Assembly (NCBI GenBank): GCA_035771175.1
Contig: CM069612.1
Span: 23,604,987 to 23,668,986, forward strand
Reading direction: 5' to 3'
DNA from: Paratinospora sagittata
Lineage: Eukaryota > Streptophyta > Magnoliopsida > Ranunculales > Menispermaceae
DNA length: 64,000 nt
Translations under genes and position numbers: made by a program
The notes under the pieces: generated by a model
What the model saw: only the letters and a program-made list of their open reading frames with translations
Databases searched by the model: none
Told to the model about the DNA's origin: nothing
Shown: positions 1-11,369 of the stretch, one piece after another
How positions within the stretch are numbered: position 1 is the stretch's first letter
Layout: each line of letters starts with the position of its first letter

Positions 1-1555
1 AAAATAAAGGATGAGAAGCATAGCTCTATATATAATTATACAGCTCTATATATATATATATATAAAGGTTGATTTATTTAGAACCGTTAGTTATTGCTTA
101 ATGCTGCTTTTTGTGGGCAGCTGTTTCTCTCATTATAATATCATGAGTTGGTACTATACGGTGCATAAAAAACACATATTAAAATTAGGTATTATGGTAC
201 CCTCTAACACTAATAAAACAGTGAACCATAATTAAAGAATATTAGCTAAATAAAATAAGTGAGAAGAAAGGAATTGCTACAAATGTTCTATGTTCTCCCA
301 ATTATTTAGCTAAGCATATTGATTTATTTTATACAATTTGGTATCCAACATGTGGGCCCTAAAATCATTAATATTTAACTTACAAAAATGAAAGAAAGAA
401 AGCTAAACCACCATTATTAGATCAATCAATTAAATCATCAGCTAGGGACATAATCAAATAATCTTGGGCAAGGGACTATGATTAAAATTGGGGTAAAAAA
501 ACCATTTCTAATTAGTTTATCATATCAAGTACCAAATTGATCAACAACTTAGCATTTGATTATGGTGCCAAATTTTCAATGATATTAGAAAACCAAAATC
601 CAAGGCACTAGATCCTCCTAAAACTCCTTTGCAAGAAAAGCATTAGATCTAGGGTATTTTTATAACTGAGGGTATCCAGTCCCGACTATCCCTTAGACCT
701 TTAGTTGTCCGATTGGAAGACGTCATCAGTGGCCAACGTTAGTGAAAAGTCAAACTCGTGACTTCATTTTATGAGACTTGAACCACTCAACCAACAGAAC
801 ATTAGTTCATGTCATGGATATATTAATTGAATTGTAAAAAAGTCAATTAGAGGCTTTCAATAGTTTTGTTAGGTTATTAATTAAAATTGGAACATTTTGA
901 GATAAAAATGATTTATTGTTTCTATTTGTTAAGATCATTATTGGGCTATAATATTTATTTAGAGCTAATTTCAGGTTAAAAAATATTATTATGGTGGTGG
1001 GTTTACAAAATGATGTAGTTTGGTTAATTTGATCTAAAGATAACTTGCATTTAAGTCTTAAAGATTTTTTTTTTTTTGAATACTCTTAAAGATATTATTA
1101 GCAATTAAAAAAAATTAAAATGCGGAATTAATTCCTTACTTGGCAGGAAATATTTGTTAGGCCTTTTTCGTAAATTCTCTTATGGTGCAAAGGGTGGAAA
1201 CGTCACAAGAATATTTTATTTGTAGAAGTTTCCATGAAAGGACGAACGGGCTCAAATTCGCATTATTAACCCCATAAATTAAGTAGTTAGGTAAAGTTCA
1301 AGTAAACATACCCAAACAATTTAATAAAAATTGCCCCTATTTTTATAAGTAAATATCATTGATGCCCTTCGTGGTTCAAAACAGCTGGTTTGGATGACAA
1401 TAATATTTTCTTAAAAAAACATGTTGCGTAGGTTTTACTTGACTTGTATGTTTTGATCACAAAATTCATTTCTTAGTTTAACGCACCTCTTAGATCAAAC
1501 AAAAAGTCGGCTATTCACCAACCATCCGTTGATTTCGGTCGCCGCAAGGGGACTC
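1..1555. other. Intergenic, AT-rich, no gene seen
   Basis: No coding exon recognised. It holds a short TA run near 48-62, a SINE-like piece (655-800, listed separately) and otherwise unremarkable AT-rich sequence up to the LTR start at 1556. Confidence 0.6.
655..800 (-). repeat. SINE-like fragment (antisense)
   Basis: Read on the minus strand, the stretch has a tRNA-like head with a 'GTTGGTTGAGTGGTTCAAGTC' style A/B-box region near 770-800 and a tail near 660-690 ending in a 'GGGACTGGATACCCTCAG' type sequence. Comparable tails occur in other candidate SINEs of this window (6434-6640, 7355-7525). No clear poly(A) or target-site duplication, so this is a degraded copy. Confidence 0.4.
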
Positions 1556-2003
1556 TGTAACACCCAGTAATTTTAATAAAATATATACGTTGAAGTACGT
1601 ATATATCAAGATGTATAATATATATATTTTATACGTATGATAATATACATATTTTATACGTAAAAACTAAATATACATGTATAAAGAAAAAGATAAATAT
1701 ACGTGTGTATGATTGGTTACTTAAAAATGTGGATTAAGTGTACGAAGAAGAAGAACGAATAAAAAGATAAAATAAAATAAAATAATGAACAGTATTTAAA
1801 TAGTTAGTTTACTATTCACAAGGTATTGTTTATCAAATATTATCGTGAATAGTATTTAAGGAGACAAAAAAAAAAAAATCAAACTTAACGCAGTTACTGG
1901 AGAAGCAGAAGGAGAAAACGAAAGAAAGAAGAAGAAAGAGGAGGAAGGAAAGGAGGAACACGTGATTCGCACAAAATCTGTACTTCTGGTAAGTGATACG
2001 TAG
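1556..2003 (+). mobile_element. Truncated gypsy-type LTR fragment
   Basis: Begins with TGTAACACCCAGTAATTTTA, the usual 5' end of many plant Ty3/gypsy LTRs. It aligns along several hundred bases with the start of the solo LTR at 39338-41677 (read on its minus strand), sharing 'ATACGTTG.AGTA', 'GATGTATAATA' and 'ATTTTATACGTATGA' blocks and a later 'GGTAAGTGAT' block. The similarity stops near 2003 and no matching 3' terminus (GTCGTGACA type) is seen, so it is truncated. Same family as the nested solo LTR, opposite orientation. Confidence 0.65.
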
Positions 2004-2973
2004 GCTGACGTCATGGACTCGATTACGAATTCGAGTCTTTCTTCGCCAAAATCGTGATTGAGAGGGACACTCACACCTATAGTCTTGCCTCAAAGAAAAG
2101 AAGAATACCACCGAATGCCGAAATTCTAGTGAACAAAAAAAAAGTTTGGTATTCCTAAGTATGTTTTAAATTAATAGCTATGTTAATGCCCCTCTCAAAT
2201 ATATATATATATATGAAATTCACATTGGTTAAATACTTTTTATGATATAATTTCTATAAATCTCAATATAATTTCCTTGGCCCACTTTTGGGTCATAAGA
2301 TGTACATGACCTGTGAGATTTCTTTCTTTTTTTATTTATTTATTTTTTAGCTAATAAAAAGATGTATACCCGTTGATGTGATAGACAGGCAAAAAAATCT
2401 AAGAACGTGTGATCATTTGCATTATTTTTGCCGATGTAATAATACCCACAGCATATCATGATGAAAAGTCTATTCAGTACAAATAAAGTTCTACATTTTA
2501 CTAACGGTTCAAATAAAAGATTCTCTAGCTCTTACGTTACCTCAATGTCCCACTCAAGATTTTGTGGGGATTAATAGGTTTATAATAGCCCGATACCTCA
2601 TGATTATTAGAAATGAATGTACTTTCTTTTTTAAATAATAATAATAATAATAATAATAAATCTTATTTACGGTGTGACACAATATAATTAAGAATTCGCT
2701 CTTATTAAAAATTCAATTTAATTTGTTTTCCAAAAAAAAGTAATAATAATTTTAAATTTTCACTTACTCTTTCATTTAAAAACAATACTTTATAAACAAA
2801 AAATTAATTATTATTTTTTTGACACTCAAAAAGTGTCTTCATTTTTTTTTAGTGAAAAGATTAATTTTCTCAAACTCTAAAGAGTCATTTGGATTAGCCC
2901 TCCGAATAGAAACAGATAAATGAGAACATACTCAGACTCAAACTTAAAATTTAAATCTCAACCCTACTTATAT
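2004..2973. other. Intergenic, no gene seen
   Basis: Short open frames here are low-complexity translations. A small ATA microsatellite lies near 2634-2660. Nothing else recognised. Confidence 0.55.
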
Positions 2974-3291
2974 TGTCACACCCCAGTACACAGCACACCG
3001 CAAGGGACAAATAATCGTTTCGATGTAGACCAGCTGCGGTTGGGTTGCTACATGGCGATATGACAATATTATGTGGTACTATGGCTGGGGTATGCGTACC
3101 CATCACATCCCGGGGTACTAGACACTGCGGTGTGTAAGGACAAATAATCGTTTCGATATAGACCAACTGCGGTTGGGTTGCTACATGGCGATATGACAAT
3201 ATTATGTGGTACTATAGCTGGGGTATGCGTACCCATCACATCCCAGGGGTACTAGACACTGCGATGTGGTGCTGTGTACTGGGGTGTGATA
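2974..3291. repeat. 133-bp tandem duplication inside 21-bp perfect inverted repeats
   Basis: The block is bounded by a perfect 21-bp inverted repeat, 2976-2996 and 3269-3289, with core CACACCCCAGTACACAGCA. Inside are two near-identical direct copies of a 133-bp unit (3006-3138 and 3139-3271), each with 'GACAAATAATCG', 'GTTGGGTTGCTACATGGCGA' and 'GGGTATGCGTACCCATCACA'. The outer sequence TGTCACACCCC resembles a gypsy LTR start, so the block could be two LTR termini in opposite orientation rather than a DNA-transposon derivative. No convincing target-site duplication. Function unknown. Confidence 0.75.
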
Positions 3292-3927
3292 TATATTTAG
3301 TTCTTTAACCAACTGAGATATTACCTGTTCATTTTTATAATTCTAAAAAACTTCAACTTTAACTTATAAAATTTATCTTACTCACAACGTGATTATTAGT
3401 AATTATTTAATAAAATGTGAGAGAATATATTAAATTGGTTTGAACCTATAAATATAGCATTAGATGCTATATTTAGAAAAAAGAGACCTATTAGTAATTA
3501 ATAGTAATGATAAGATAGATAAAGATATAAAATAACATAATTAATTAACAGAAATAAATAAAAATATATTAATTATTTGTGATATAATTATTGACTTAAC
3601 CTTTAGAGAGCTGACTATAAAAAGGAAACGTACGTGATTGAGACCTAATGTAGTTTAAAAAAGAACTTTTATTGAGTTAAATTGAGTTTAATTATCAATA
3701 ATCATTTTTAGTACGTAACTTTTTATTTTTACAAAAACCCTAACCTACCAGGTCCTACCTCATATATGTAAATAATACATTAACATGACATACCAATAAA
3801 AAATAATTAACTCTCCAAATTATAGAGTTGAAGAGGTAATAATAATAATTAACAGTAATTAATTCAATATATACACAGAAGGTGACCGTGAATTGTCATC
3901 TTTAATTTAAGTTTAACCACCAAATTA
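3292..3927. other. Intergenic AT-rich, no gene seen
   Basis: AT-rich sequence without recognisable exons or repeats. Confidence 0.5.
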
Positions 3928-4020
3928 TGGAGGTGGGTCAGGCTCACGAGAAGAGAATGGTGGTTGCTGTCTATGCTCTCCAACTCGGACGCCAACATCC
4001 TCTCTACCTCCAGCTACCTC
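3928..4020 (+). pseudogene. Possible exon relic, universal-stress-protein-like
   Basis: An ATG-opened frame reads MEVGQAHEKRMVVAVYALQL and then degenerates. Plant universal stress proteins commonly start with a 'KR.MVAVDESE...YAL.WALDN' segment. Here 'MVVAV' is joined directly to 'YALQ', as if the DESE-containing stretch had been deleted, and a shifted frame then reads 'DANILSTSSYL'. No further exon follows in about 1 kb. This is an inference from a very short match: it may be a broken first exon or chance. Confidence 0.25.
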
Positions 4021-4029
4021 GTGAGTGTT

Positions 4030-5580
4030 CTCACCGTAACTCCCATACTATTATATATCTATTTATTTAATTACAAAAATATATAAAAAAAATTATAACT
4101 ACACATGTGTGTATATATATATATATATCAATTTATAATTTAAAAGATTATTATTTACACACAATTTTAAAATTTAATTTTTAGCACATAACTTATTAAA
4201 TACATTAGGCCGCGTTTGATTTAGGTTTGCGATATATATAGTTTTTCCTTTAACGTCGCTTGGGAAACGACATTTTGGATACTCTTGAATACATCAGTAT
4301 ATGATGGGAAGACATCCAAATATTAAATAATTATTATGCCCTTATTAATAATAAAAGTAATTGTTTTCAATACACACTTGAGGAAAACTTTAATTATAAG
4401 AGCATTTTGGACAGTGAAAAAGTTTTACCCTTATAATAGTGCATATATGTATAGAAAGATAATAACATGTAACTTGTCATGAAAACCTATGTATGTATCG
4501 CATAAATATTGAATACTATTATTATTTTTGGCAGAGTAAATATTGAATATGATTCAATATTCTATATTATCAACATGATCGGTATTCATTGGATCATGTG
4601 CATCTATAGGCATATCACAGTGAATAATACTAGAAGAATGTAGTAGTAAATGCATTAGAAATACAAGTCTCTTGGGTCAATCTAATCAATGTGTAGATAC
4701 CCACATGCATATCCATATATGCATGCAGATGCATGTTGATTGAGAGGACGTGAGAGATCGACTTTTATCAAGTGTTTACTTTGCAATATATTTTAGGAAT
4801 GTAATAGATCGAACCTAACCGATATATTTGATTTAGTTTTTTAATAAATTCGATTTGATTTAAGTTTGAAAAAAATATAAATTAATAAATTTGGTTCAGA
4901 TTATGGTTTGAGACTTTAAAAATTAATTAAAATCGAATCAAATTAATTTTAAAATTAAAATTATTAATATTTATAATTTTTTTATAATATAAACATTCTT
5001 ATTAAAAAATTATATAATAATCTTTATATAGTAAATATAGTTTTAAAGTTTTTTAAAATATACATTAAAAAAGTTAAAATTACCTTATATACATACATAT
5101 TAATTAATTGTTTTAATTTATTTAGTATACGTAAATATAAAATTTTAAATCGATAAACTCAAATCGAACCAAATCAAATTACACGTTAAATGATCCAATT
5201 AGATAAATTATCACTATCATCTTGAAGAATACATGTGTTCTATCTTAACATATATACATTTTAGCTAAATCATTGACTCGAATACCATTTGTTAAACATA
5301 CCCTGTCTTTAATTTGATCAACTTCTGGCGGAAGTGGACGTGGAGTTTTACTTCAATTATAAATTTATAAGCACAAAAATATATTTACTTTATAAAACTT
5401 AAATAAATAAAATCTTCATCTTAGAATAACAATATAGAAAATAAATTTTCACTTATTTGACGGATATACTTCAATGCTCATTAATTAATTAATTACTATA
5501 TATATACTTTTGCCTATGATGAGGTGAGATATCATTTTTTTTCTCTTATCCTGTCATCCATTATCCTCATATTTTATTTT
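4030..5580. other. Intergenic AT-rich
   Basis: Contains (TA)n near 4111-4128 and a possible transposon terminus near 4207 ('GGCCGCGTTTGATT', typical of plant hAT-like MITE ends) without a matching right end. No gene recognised. Confidence 0.5.
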
Positions 5581-5589
5581 ATATTCTGC

Positions 5590-5775
5590 TTTTTCTGGTG
5601 TTAGCAGAAGCTTGATGTTTTACAGGACGGTTCGTCCGTATCTGTACACCCGCCACTTTAATGAAGGCGATCGCGATGACTCAGTGCCGCGTGTCAAAAG
5701 TAGACGCGATGATTGACAGGAGCGCTGTGCCTATCCGTTCGGCGGCGGCGGACAATAGATAACGCCACGTTTATC
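5590..5775. other. CpG-rich island in AT-rich DNA, unexplained
   Basis: This stretch is much richer in CG dinucleotides than its surroundings (runs such as GGCGATCGCGATGACTC and TTCGGCGGCGGCGGACAA). No convincing open frame or splice pattern was found in it. It could be the promoter or first-exon relic of a lost gene, or part of an unrecognised transposon. Confidence 0.45.
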
Positions 5776-6433
5776 AATCCGATTAATCCGATCAGGTTGG
5801 ATTAAGTTTGGTTTACCCGTCAATTAGGTTGGGTTTTGTGTTAAAATATTTATAACATGATATATTTGAGTTGAGTCAAATTTTTATAAAATATAATTAA
5901 TCAAACTCGGCTTAATTAACTTAAATTAATAAAAAAAATTAAAAAATAAAAATTTTAAAAATAAAAATAAAACAAACTTTTTAAGGAATATTTTGGATAA
6001 AAACAATTATATTATTACAGTCTTATGATTTTTTCAGTAATTAGAACAACATTTCTCCTTTCCATTTGACCATGACCAAGGTCATCAATTTAAGCTCATC
6101 TGACCTTGTTAGTTGGCATTCCTAGCTGCTCAACAATCTTATTCATCCATCCTTGCTCAATCACTTGGTGTACAGAGAACTTCATGTTATATCTAAAGAA
6201 AGGTTAATTAATAATAGCTTACATTAAATCCACCATAAATTGAGAATTATAAATTAGACAATGCTAAAAATAATACTTATGTTAATAGCCTGATATAAGT
6301 TCACATTGCTGGGCCTCCTCTAATTAATTGTTAACTTAGATCAAATGGTATTGATCATATAAAGGTTGGTCGACAATTGTATATCTTTCTTAATACATAC
6401 ACATATACATAAAAATTACAAGGACATCCAAAG
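5776..6433. other. Intergenic, no gene seen
   Basis: AT-rich DNA with no recognisable exon; it ends at the poly(T) of the antisense SINE. Confidence 0.5.
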
Positions 6434-6640
6434 TTTTTTTTTTTTTGAAACTGGATATTCGGGCCAGCTTACACGTACTTAACTAATTTAAAAGAGTATA
6501 TGCCCTTGGCTCGCAAAGGAATATTCTTAAAATTATGAAAAACTTTCTGTTCAGGTTCATAACATAAAGGGACATAAGTGAATGTGACTCGAACTCATAA
6601 CCTCTTACTCTTTTACCCAATTACTTCACCAATGCCTATT
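6434..6640 (-). repeat. tRNA-derived SINE (antisense)
   Basis: On the minus strand it runs: tRNA-like head near 6640 ('GGCATTGGTGAAGTAATTGG' as A-box region, 'GAGTTCGAGTCAC' as B box near 6585), a body, then 'GTAAGCTGGCCCGAATATCC' and a poly(A) tract, seen here as T's at 6434-6446. A- and B-box polymerase III signals followed by an A tail define plant tRNA-related SINEs, and the GTAAGCTGGCCCG tail is common in them. Confidence 0.7.
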
Positions 6641-7194
6641 TAATATTGACATTCAAAGTTTTAATAAGTCCCCCAATCTTTCCCGATGGCATGATTTTTA
6701 TGAGAAAGGTCACATGTTCTACATGAAATAATCAAAGTGGATGCAAGTTGTCCTAGACTTTTAATTAAATATCAAATACTAATAAAACAAGTTTGATAAG
6801 ATTAGCGTAATTGACTTGTAAGTTTGGCTTAAGAGTTAAAAATCATGGAAATTATGTCATTCTTCTTGAACTATTTTTAGACACGGTGGCTCATTTCTTT
6901 CCCCTTGATTGCAAAAATTATCATAATCTTCTCATTCTTTCTTTTTGGACGTAGTGATGAATATTATACCCTTATCCTCAGTTTGATATCATCACATGCG
7001 TGTGCCCCCACATGTAACTAATACCATTTTCTCAATCAAATGGAATCATTTGAAAATTGTTTAGTGGTTGCGTTGAATTATTCTTGTCCTGCCCTGCCCT
7101 ATTATGAATATCTATCTTATATATTAAAAAAGGACTACAATTTTTATTTTTTTTTCAGATCCTGTTCATCTTATTCCACTTCTTCTAATTTCTT

Positions 7195-7325
7195 TTTGAA
7201 AAATACTTTACAAATATAATTTATTAAAGTTGTTAAATTACCTCTAATCACATATTAATATATAATTCAAAATAATCTAATAATTTTTAAGGATAATGTC
7301 AATAAAATGTGTTAATCAAATATTA
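7195..7325. repeat. Hairpin MITE-like copy (degraded)
   Basis: Shows the ends and the 'AAATTACCTC...TAATTCAAAATAATCTAATAA' arrangement of the short hairpin family best preserved at 28965-29065: a central imperfect palindrome flanked by complementary 'AATAAAATG' type ends. Confidence 0.4.
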
Positions 7326-7354
7326 TTTTATTATTTTTTTAAAAAAATAATTAC

Positions 7355-7525
7355 AAGCTATTAATTACAACCCGAAGTATCCGGGACCCTACATACGACT
7401 ACTTTAGTTACACGCCTGCATTACGTAAATAAGATTGACTTGGTCTTCGTGACTCGAACCTGAGACCATTAATTCTTGACACTAAATGCCCTCTTCTCAG
7501 CGAACCAACAACACATGAGCTCCAT
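7355..7525 (-). repeat. tRNA-derived SINE (antisense)
   Basis: Minus-strand reading gives 'TTGTTGGTTCGCTGAG' near 7500 (A-box-like), 'CAGGTTCGAGTCAC' near 7455 (good B box), and a tail 'GGGTCCCGGATACTTCGGGT' near 7375. Poly(A) is weak. A degraded copy of the same general class as 6434-6640. Confidence 0.55.
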
Positions 7526-7599
7526 TGGCGTCAAACATTACCTTTTGTTTATCTTTCAGATGTGGTTCTAATTTTTAAAAGGAAAATGATTAAAAGACA

Positions 7600-7760
7600 T
7601 ATATTGTTGACACACTTTAATAATATTGTAAGTAAAAGTTGTTGAATCACCTCGACATCACCTTATATCACACAATCAACTCGTGATACAAAGTGCTAAT
7701 ACGTGATTTAAGGTAATTTTATAACTTCCACCTTCAATATCAACAAAATATGTTAACAAT
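7600..7760. repeat. Hairpin MITE-like copy
   Basis: Same family as 28965-29065. The outer parts are complementary ('TTGACACACTTTAATAATATTG' side against 'CAATATCAACAAAATATGTTAA' side), and the inside has 'AATCACCTCG...CGTGATTTAAGGTAATTTTATAA'. About 160 bp. Confidence 0.45.
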
Positions 7761-8039
7761 TCGTGTCCTCCTCACATTATCCCTTAAAATATATTAAATT
7801 AAATATGTCCAAAATCCTGAAGATTCTTCTCTTCAAAAACTATTATAGAAAGGCAAAGATGTCGAGATAGAATCGTGAGATATGATAAGAAAAAATTACA
7901 AGAACTGGGGAACAACGTATGAATGTAATAAAAACATGACACCAATAATTTGTAAAATATATTATCGACCAAAGATCCTTAGTTTAAATGGTCGTTAAAA
8001 AATATAATAAATAATATATAATATTATATATTGAGTGAT

Positions 8040-8380
8040 GCTACATTAACATCTAAAAGGTACAATGCCCAAAATATATATCACTTTTGTATACCATTGG
8101 ATTACATCGAATTATGTGTTAGCACATGATTCGAGACAATTTAATAGTGTAAAATTATGATGTACATTTTGGATGTACCTTTGGTCCTTTGGATGTTATT
8201 TTAGCATTTTCCATATATTTATATTCATATAAAGTTATATTAATATACACACAAAGTGAGTATCACTTTTGTATATATATCATGAGATTACCTCAACTCA
8301 TGTATTAGTACATGATTCGAGGTAATTCAATGATGTACAATAGTGATGTACATTTTGAGTGTACCTTTAGATGTTACTTT
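8040..8380. repeat. Two adjacent hairpin MITE-like copies
   Basis: Two copies, about 8040-8200 and 8255-8380, each centred on a near-perfect palindrome: 'TCGAATTATGTGTTAGCACA' running into TGATTCGA at 8109-8136, and 'CATGTATTAGTACATG' with flanking TCA/TGA near 8300. Both contain 'GTACATTTTG...GTACCTTT' outer parts. Related to the elements at 28965 and 44700. Confidence 0.55.
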
Positions 8381-8662
8381 TTTTGAGATTTTGGTTCCAA
8401 TTCAAATAAAAGATGTCTAATTTGAATGTATGTCAAATAAAAAATATCCCAGTTGATTAGGAGTCTAATAATTAAAATAAAAAATATTAGTTTAGGTAAG
8501 TTTCTAATTTTGGAGGATTATCAATTATAATAGATGTCTAACTTTGGGTGTTTGGCAAATATATTTCCTTCCTCTATTTTTACTACAAGTCTAATTAAAA
8601 TAGAGTTTTACAAAAATAGGATGTTTGACATGAGTTTTAAAAACTTAAAAAAAAAAAACCAA

Positions 8663-8787
8663 GGGGGCTATAGTTCAGTTGGTTCGACAGTTGTTCCCTT
8701 TGCCGCAAGATCAAACCCCCTTGTGTATGAAATTCCATCCCCGGTTGGGAGACCTTTTCCGGGGTGGACAAAAAAAAAAAAAAAAAA
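8663..8787 (+). repeat. Short tRNA-derived SINE with poly(A)
   Basis: Starts GGGGGCTATAGTTCAGTTGG, a near-canonical tRNA A box, followed by a B-box-like GATCAAACCCCC about 40 bp later, then 'CCCGGTTGGGAGACC' and an 18-base poly(A) ending at 8787. Only about 107 bp without the tail. The B box is imperfect and the arms do not fold as a normal acceptor stem, so it is a SINE rather than a functional tRNA gene. Confidence 0.7.
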
Positions 8788-9606
8788 CTTTTAAAAAAAT
8801 AGATTTAGAAGCTGAAACCTCTATTTTGGGTAGAGTATAATATTATTGAAACTCCCAAAAACCCTGCGTAACTTTCTTCTAAAAAATTCTCTTTCATTGT
8901 CTTCTTTCCACCTTCGTTTCCTTCCATTGTCTTCTTCCCCATCTTCTTTTCCAACTTAAGGTAAGATTCTTGTAACTTTCTCAACTTACTCAAAAAAAAA
9001 AACAGAAAAAAAAAAGAAAAAGAAAGTGGAGGGTTTCCTCTCTGGAGTGCAGTTGGGAGGTTCCTCTCTACCACGACTTATTTATTTATTTATTTTTATT
9101 GAATGTTATGATTTGTTTATTTTGATTTATTATTTATATATATATATGATTATTGTGACAGTTTTTTTTATAAGAAAAATGAGTACTCGAAGAAAACATA
9201 ACAAATACGATAGAGAAATAACTTATTTATTATATCTCAATAACAAAGATAATAGTATAATCTTTAAAAAAAACTTATTTATTTTACCTACTTTTGTTAT
9301 TCTCATATAAATAATAGTTAGTTAATTAATTAATTAAATTATTTATATAAATATAATAATATTTGAGAAATGATTAATTTAACTTTTTGATATTTTATTG
9401 TAGATAATATAATAGTAAAAGATATTTTGATAAAATACATAGATATCCCTCTAATAAGATAATTAAGTATTGGTTACCAACGACTCTAAATCTAATTTAA
9501 TATTAAAATATTAGTTACCAAATAATATATTTTAAATAAGTTCTTATTAAAATAAAGCTAAAAAAATTAGAGCTTATTTTTTAAGACTGGAGTTGTTAAA
9601 TGCTTA
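8788..9606. other. Intergenic, no gene seen
   Basis: Contains a pyrimidine-rich, then purine-rich stretch (8870-9040) and an AT-rich tail. Short frames here show no domain. Confidence 0.5.
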
Positions 9607-10852
9607 GGGGTGTTTGGTATAGGGTAATCTATGGGATAAGAATACAAATTTTGAGGATTTTCTTATTTGTTTCACGAGTGGGAAAGTGATTCTCGAAAAA
9701 GTAGGATTCTCATTCAAAATGAAAAAGTGATTCTCATAAAGATAGGTAGTATTCACTTTTTGGGAAAAATGATTATTGTGAAATTTTTTTTATTTCTTTT
9801 TAAAAAAAAGGCAAAAAAAGAAAAAAAACTGACAACAACTCAAAAAAATAAATTCGTCTCTTTTATTTCACCTATGTTAATACTTTTAAATAATATGATA
9901 ATTTTTTATTAAAAATAATATTTTAATAAAATATATTGATTTTATTAACTTAATATTAGTAATAATACTTTTTATATTTTTATGAAATATTAATTTTATT
10001 ATTTAAAAAAAAATTTTTACTATTATTTTTCATCACAAATAATTTTATTATTTTAAATAAAAACTAATTTTACTATTTTTTAATTAAAATAAAGCTTATT
10101 ATTTTAATAAAAATACTTTATTATTTGAAAATTAGTTTTTATTCTAGCTTTATATTTATAATAATAATTTTTATATTTTACAAAATATTCATTTTATTAT
10201 TTTTAAAATTAATTTTATTATTATTTTTCATCACACTAATTTTATTATTTTTATTAAAATTAAGTTTATTATTTTAATAAAAAATACTTTATTATTTGAA
10301 TTTTTTTATTCTAACTTTATATTGATAATAATAATTTTTATAATATATTCATTTTATTATTTTTCAAATTAATTTTATTATAACTTTCTATTAATAATAA
10401 TAATTTATATTTTTTTATGAAATATTCATTTTTTTTGTAAATAATTTAATTATTATTTTTCATTACAACTAATTTTATTATATTTAATAAAAAACCAATT
10501 TTACTATTTTAATAAAAATTAACTTTATTATTTTGATAAAAAATACTTTATTATTTGAAAATTATTTTTTTAATATGTTTAATCATGAATTTTCATTATT
10601 TATTATATTAATAAAAATTAGTTTTATTATTTTTAATAAAATGAATATTTTATAATAATGCTTATTTCATTATCTAAGATTTCGATGCGCTACCAAACAC
10701 AATAATGTGATATTTTAAGAAAAGTTATGTAAGATTCTCTTACGTAACCAAACACAGTAACATAACATTCCTATCTTTAGATTCTCATCAATTACTTTCT
10801 TAGGAATCTGATTCTCATTCCTATTTAAAAATTACCGCATACCAAAAGCACC
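9607..10852. mobile_element. AT-rich non-autonomous DNA element
   Basis: The ends are imperfect inverted repeats: left GGGTGTTTGGTAT (about 9607), right ATACCAAAAGCACC (to 10852), with TTAG directly flanking both sides as a possible target duplication. The inside is extremely AT-rich and built from degenerate 'TTTTATTATTTTAATAAAA' type units, with no coding capacity. The left end ('TTGGTAT..GG.AATCTATGGG' followed by AAATTTTGAGGAT) also matches the start of the AT-rich block at 58886, so this is a repeated family. Confidence 0.55.
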
Positions 10853-10857
10853 GTTAG

Positions 10858-11113
10858 TGTTTAGGTTGTATTATAAGTTTGTCTAATGTTTATTATAAAT
10901 ATAAGATGGGTAGATCAGGTTGAAGTGTGGTAGAATGGTTGAGTAATAAGGTATGAGTGACTGAGTGTGTGACAAGAGGTGAGTGCCGAAGGATGACTTT
11001 CTCATATTGTAATCTTCTCAGTATATTGATTTCTCCGACGTAGGCATTGATTGGTCGAACCACATCAAACTCCTACGTATTAGATCAATCGATTGAGGTT
11101 AAAAAACCCGACA
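10858..11113 (+). repeat. Solo-LTR/TRIM-like repeat, copy a
   Basis: Begins TGTTTAGGTTGTATTATAAG and ends AAAAAACCCGACA, i.e. TG...CA termini. It contains 'GACGTAGGCATTGATTGGTC' followed by GAACCACATCAAA, which resembles the R-U5 end of plant Copia LTRs. Three further copies flank the CRR42 cluster (12998, 13472, 14453). About 256 bp, no coding capacity. Confidence 0.55.
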
Positions 11114-11369
11114 ATTTCAGCATTTTCCCATAGGGCAAGGCTGCTAGCTAGTATATATTATTTTGCAAAAACATAATGACTTCAAGTAAAATTTTTCAGA
11201 TATTTGGTAACACATAACCCAAACAGCCAAAATGAGGTTCTCATCGGCCAATATTTGGGATGTATATAAAAACCCTCAACATAGACCACAAAAATAGAAC
11301 AAGCAATCAGTTGTATACTACTGCATAAGAAGCTACTTTTGTGATCTTTTGCAGGGGAGAGAGAGATGA

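Noticed and set aside
1833..2111. Minus-strand Phe/Ser-rich frame of 92 residues
   Set aside because: Low-complexity reading of purine-rich LTR sequence.
8663..8787. tRNA gene
   Set aside because: A-box-like and B-box-like motifs are present but no cloverleaf or matching acceptor stem, and a poly(A) tail follows: a SINE.
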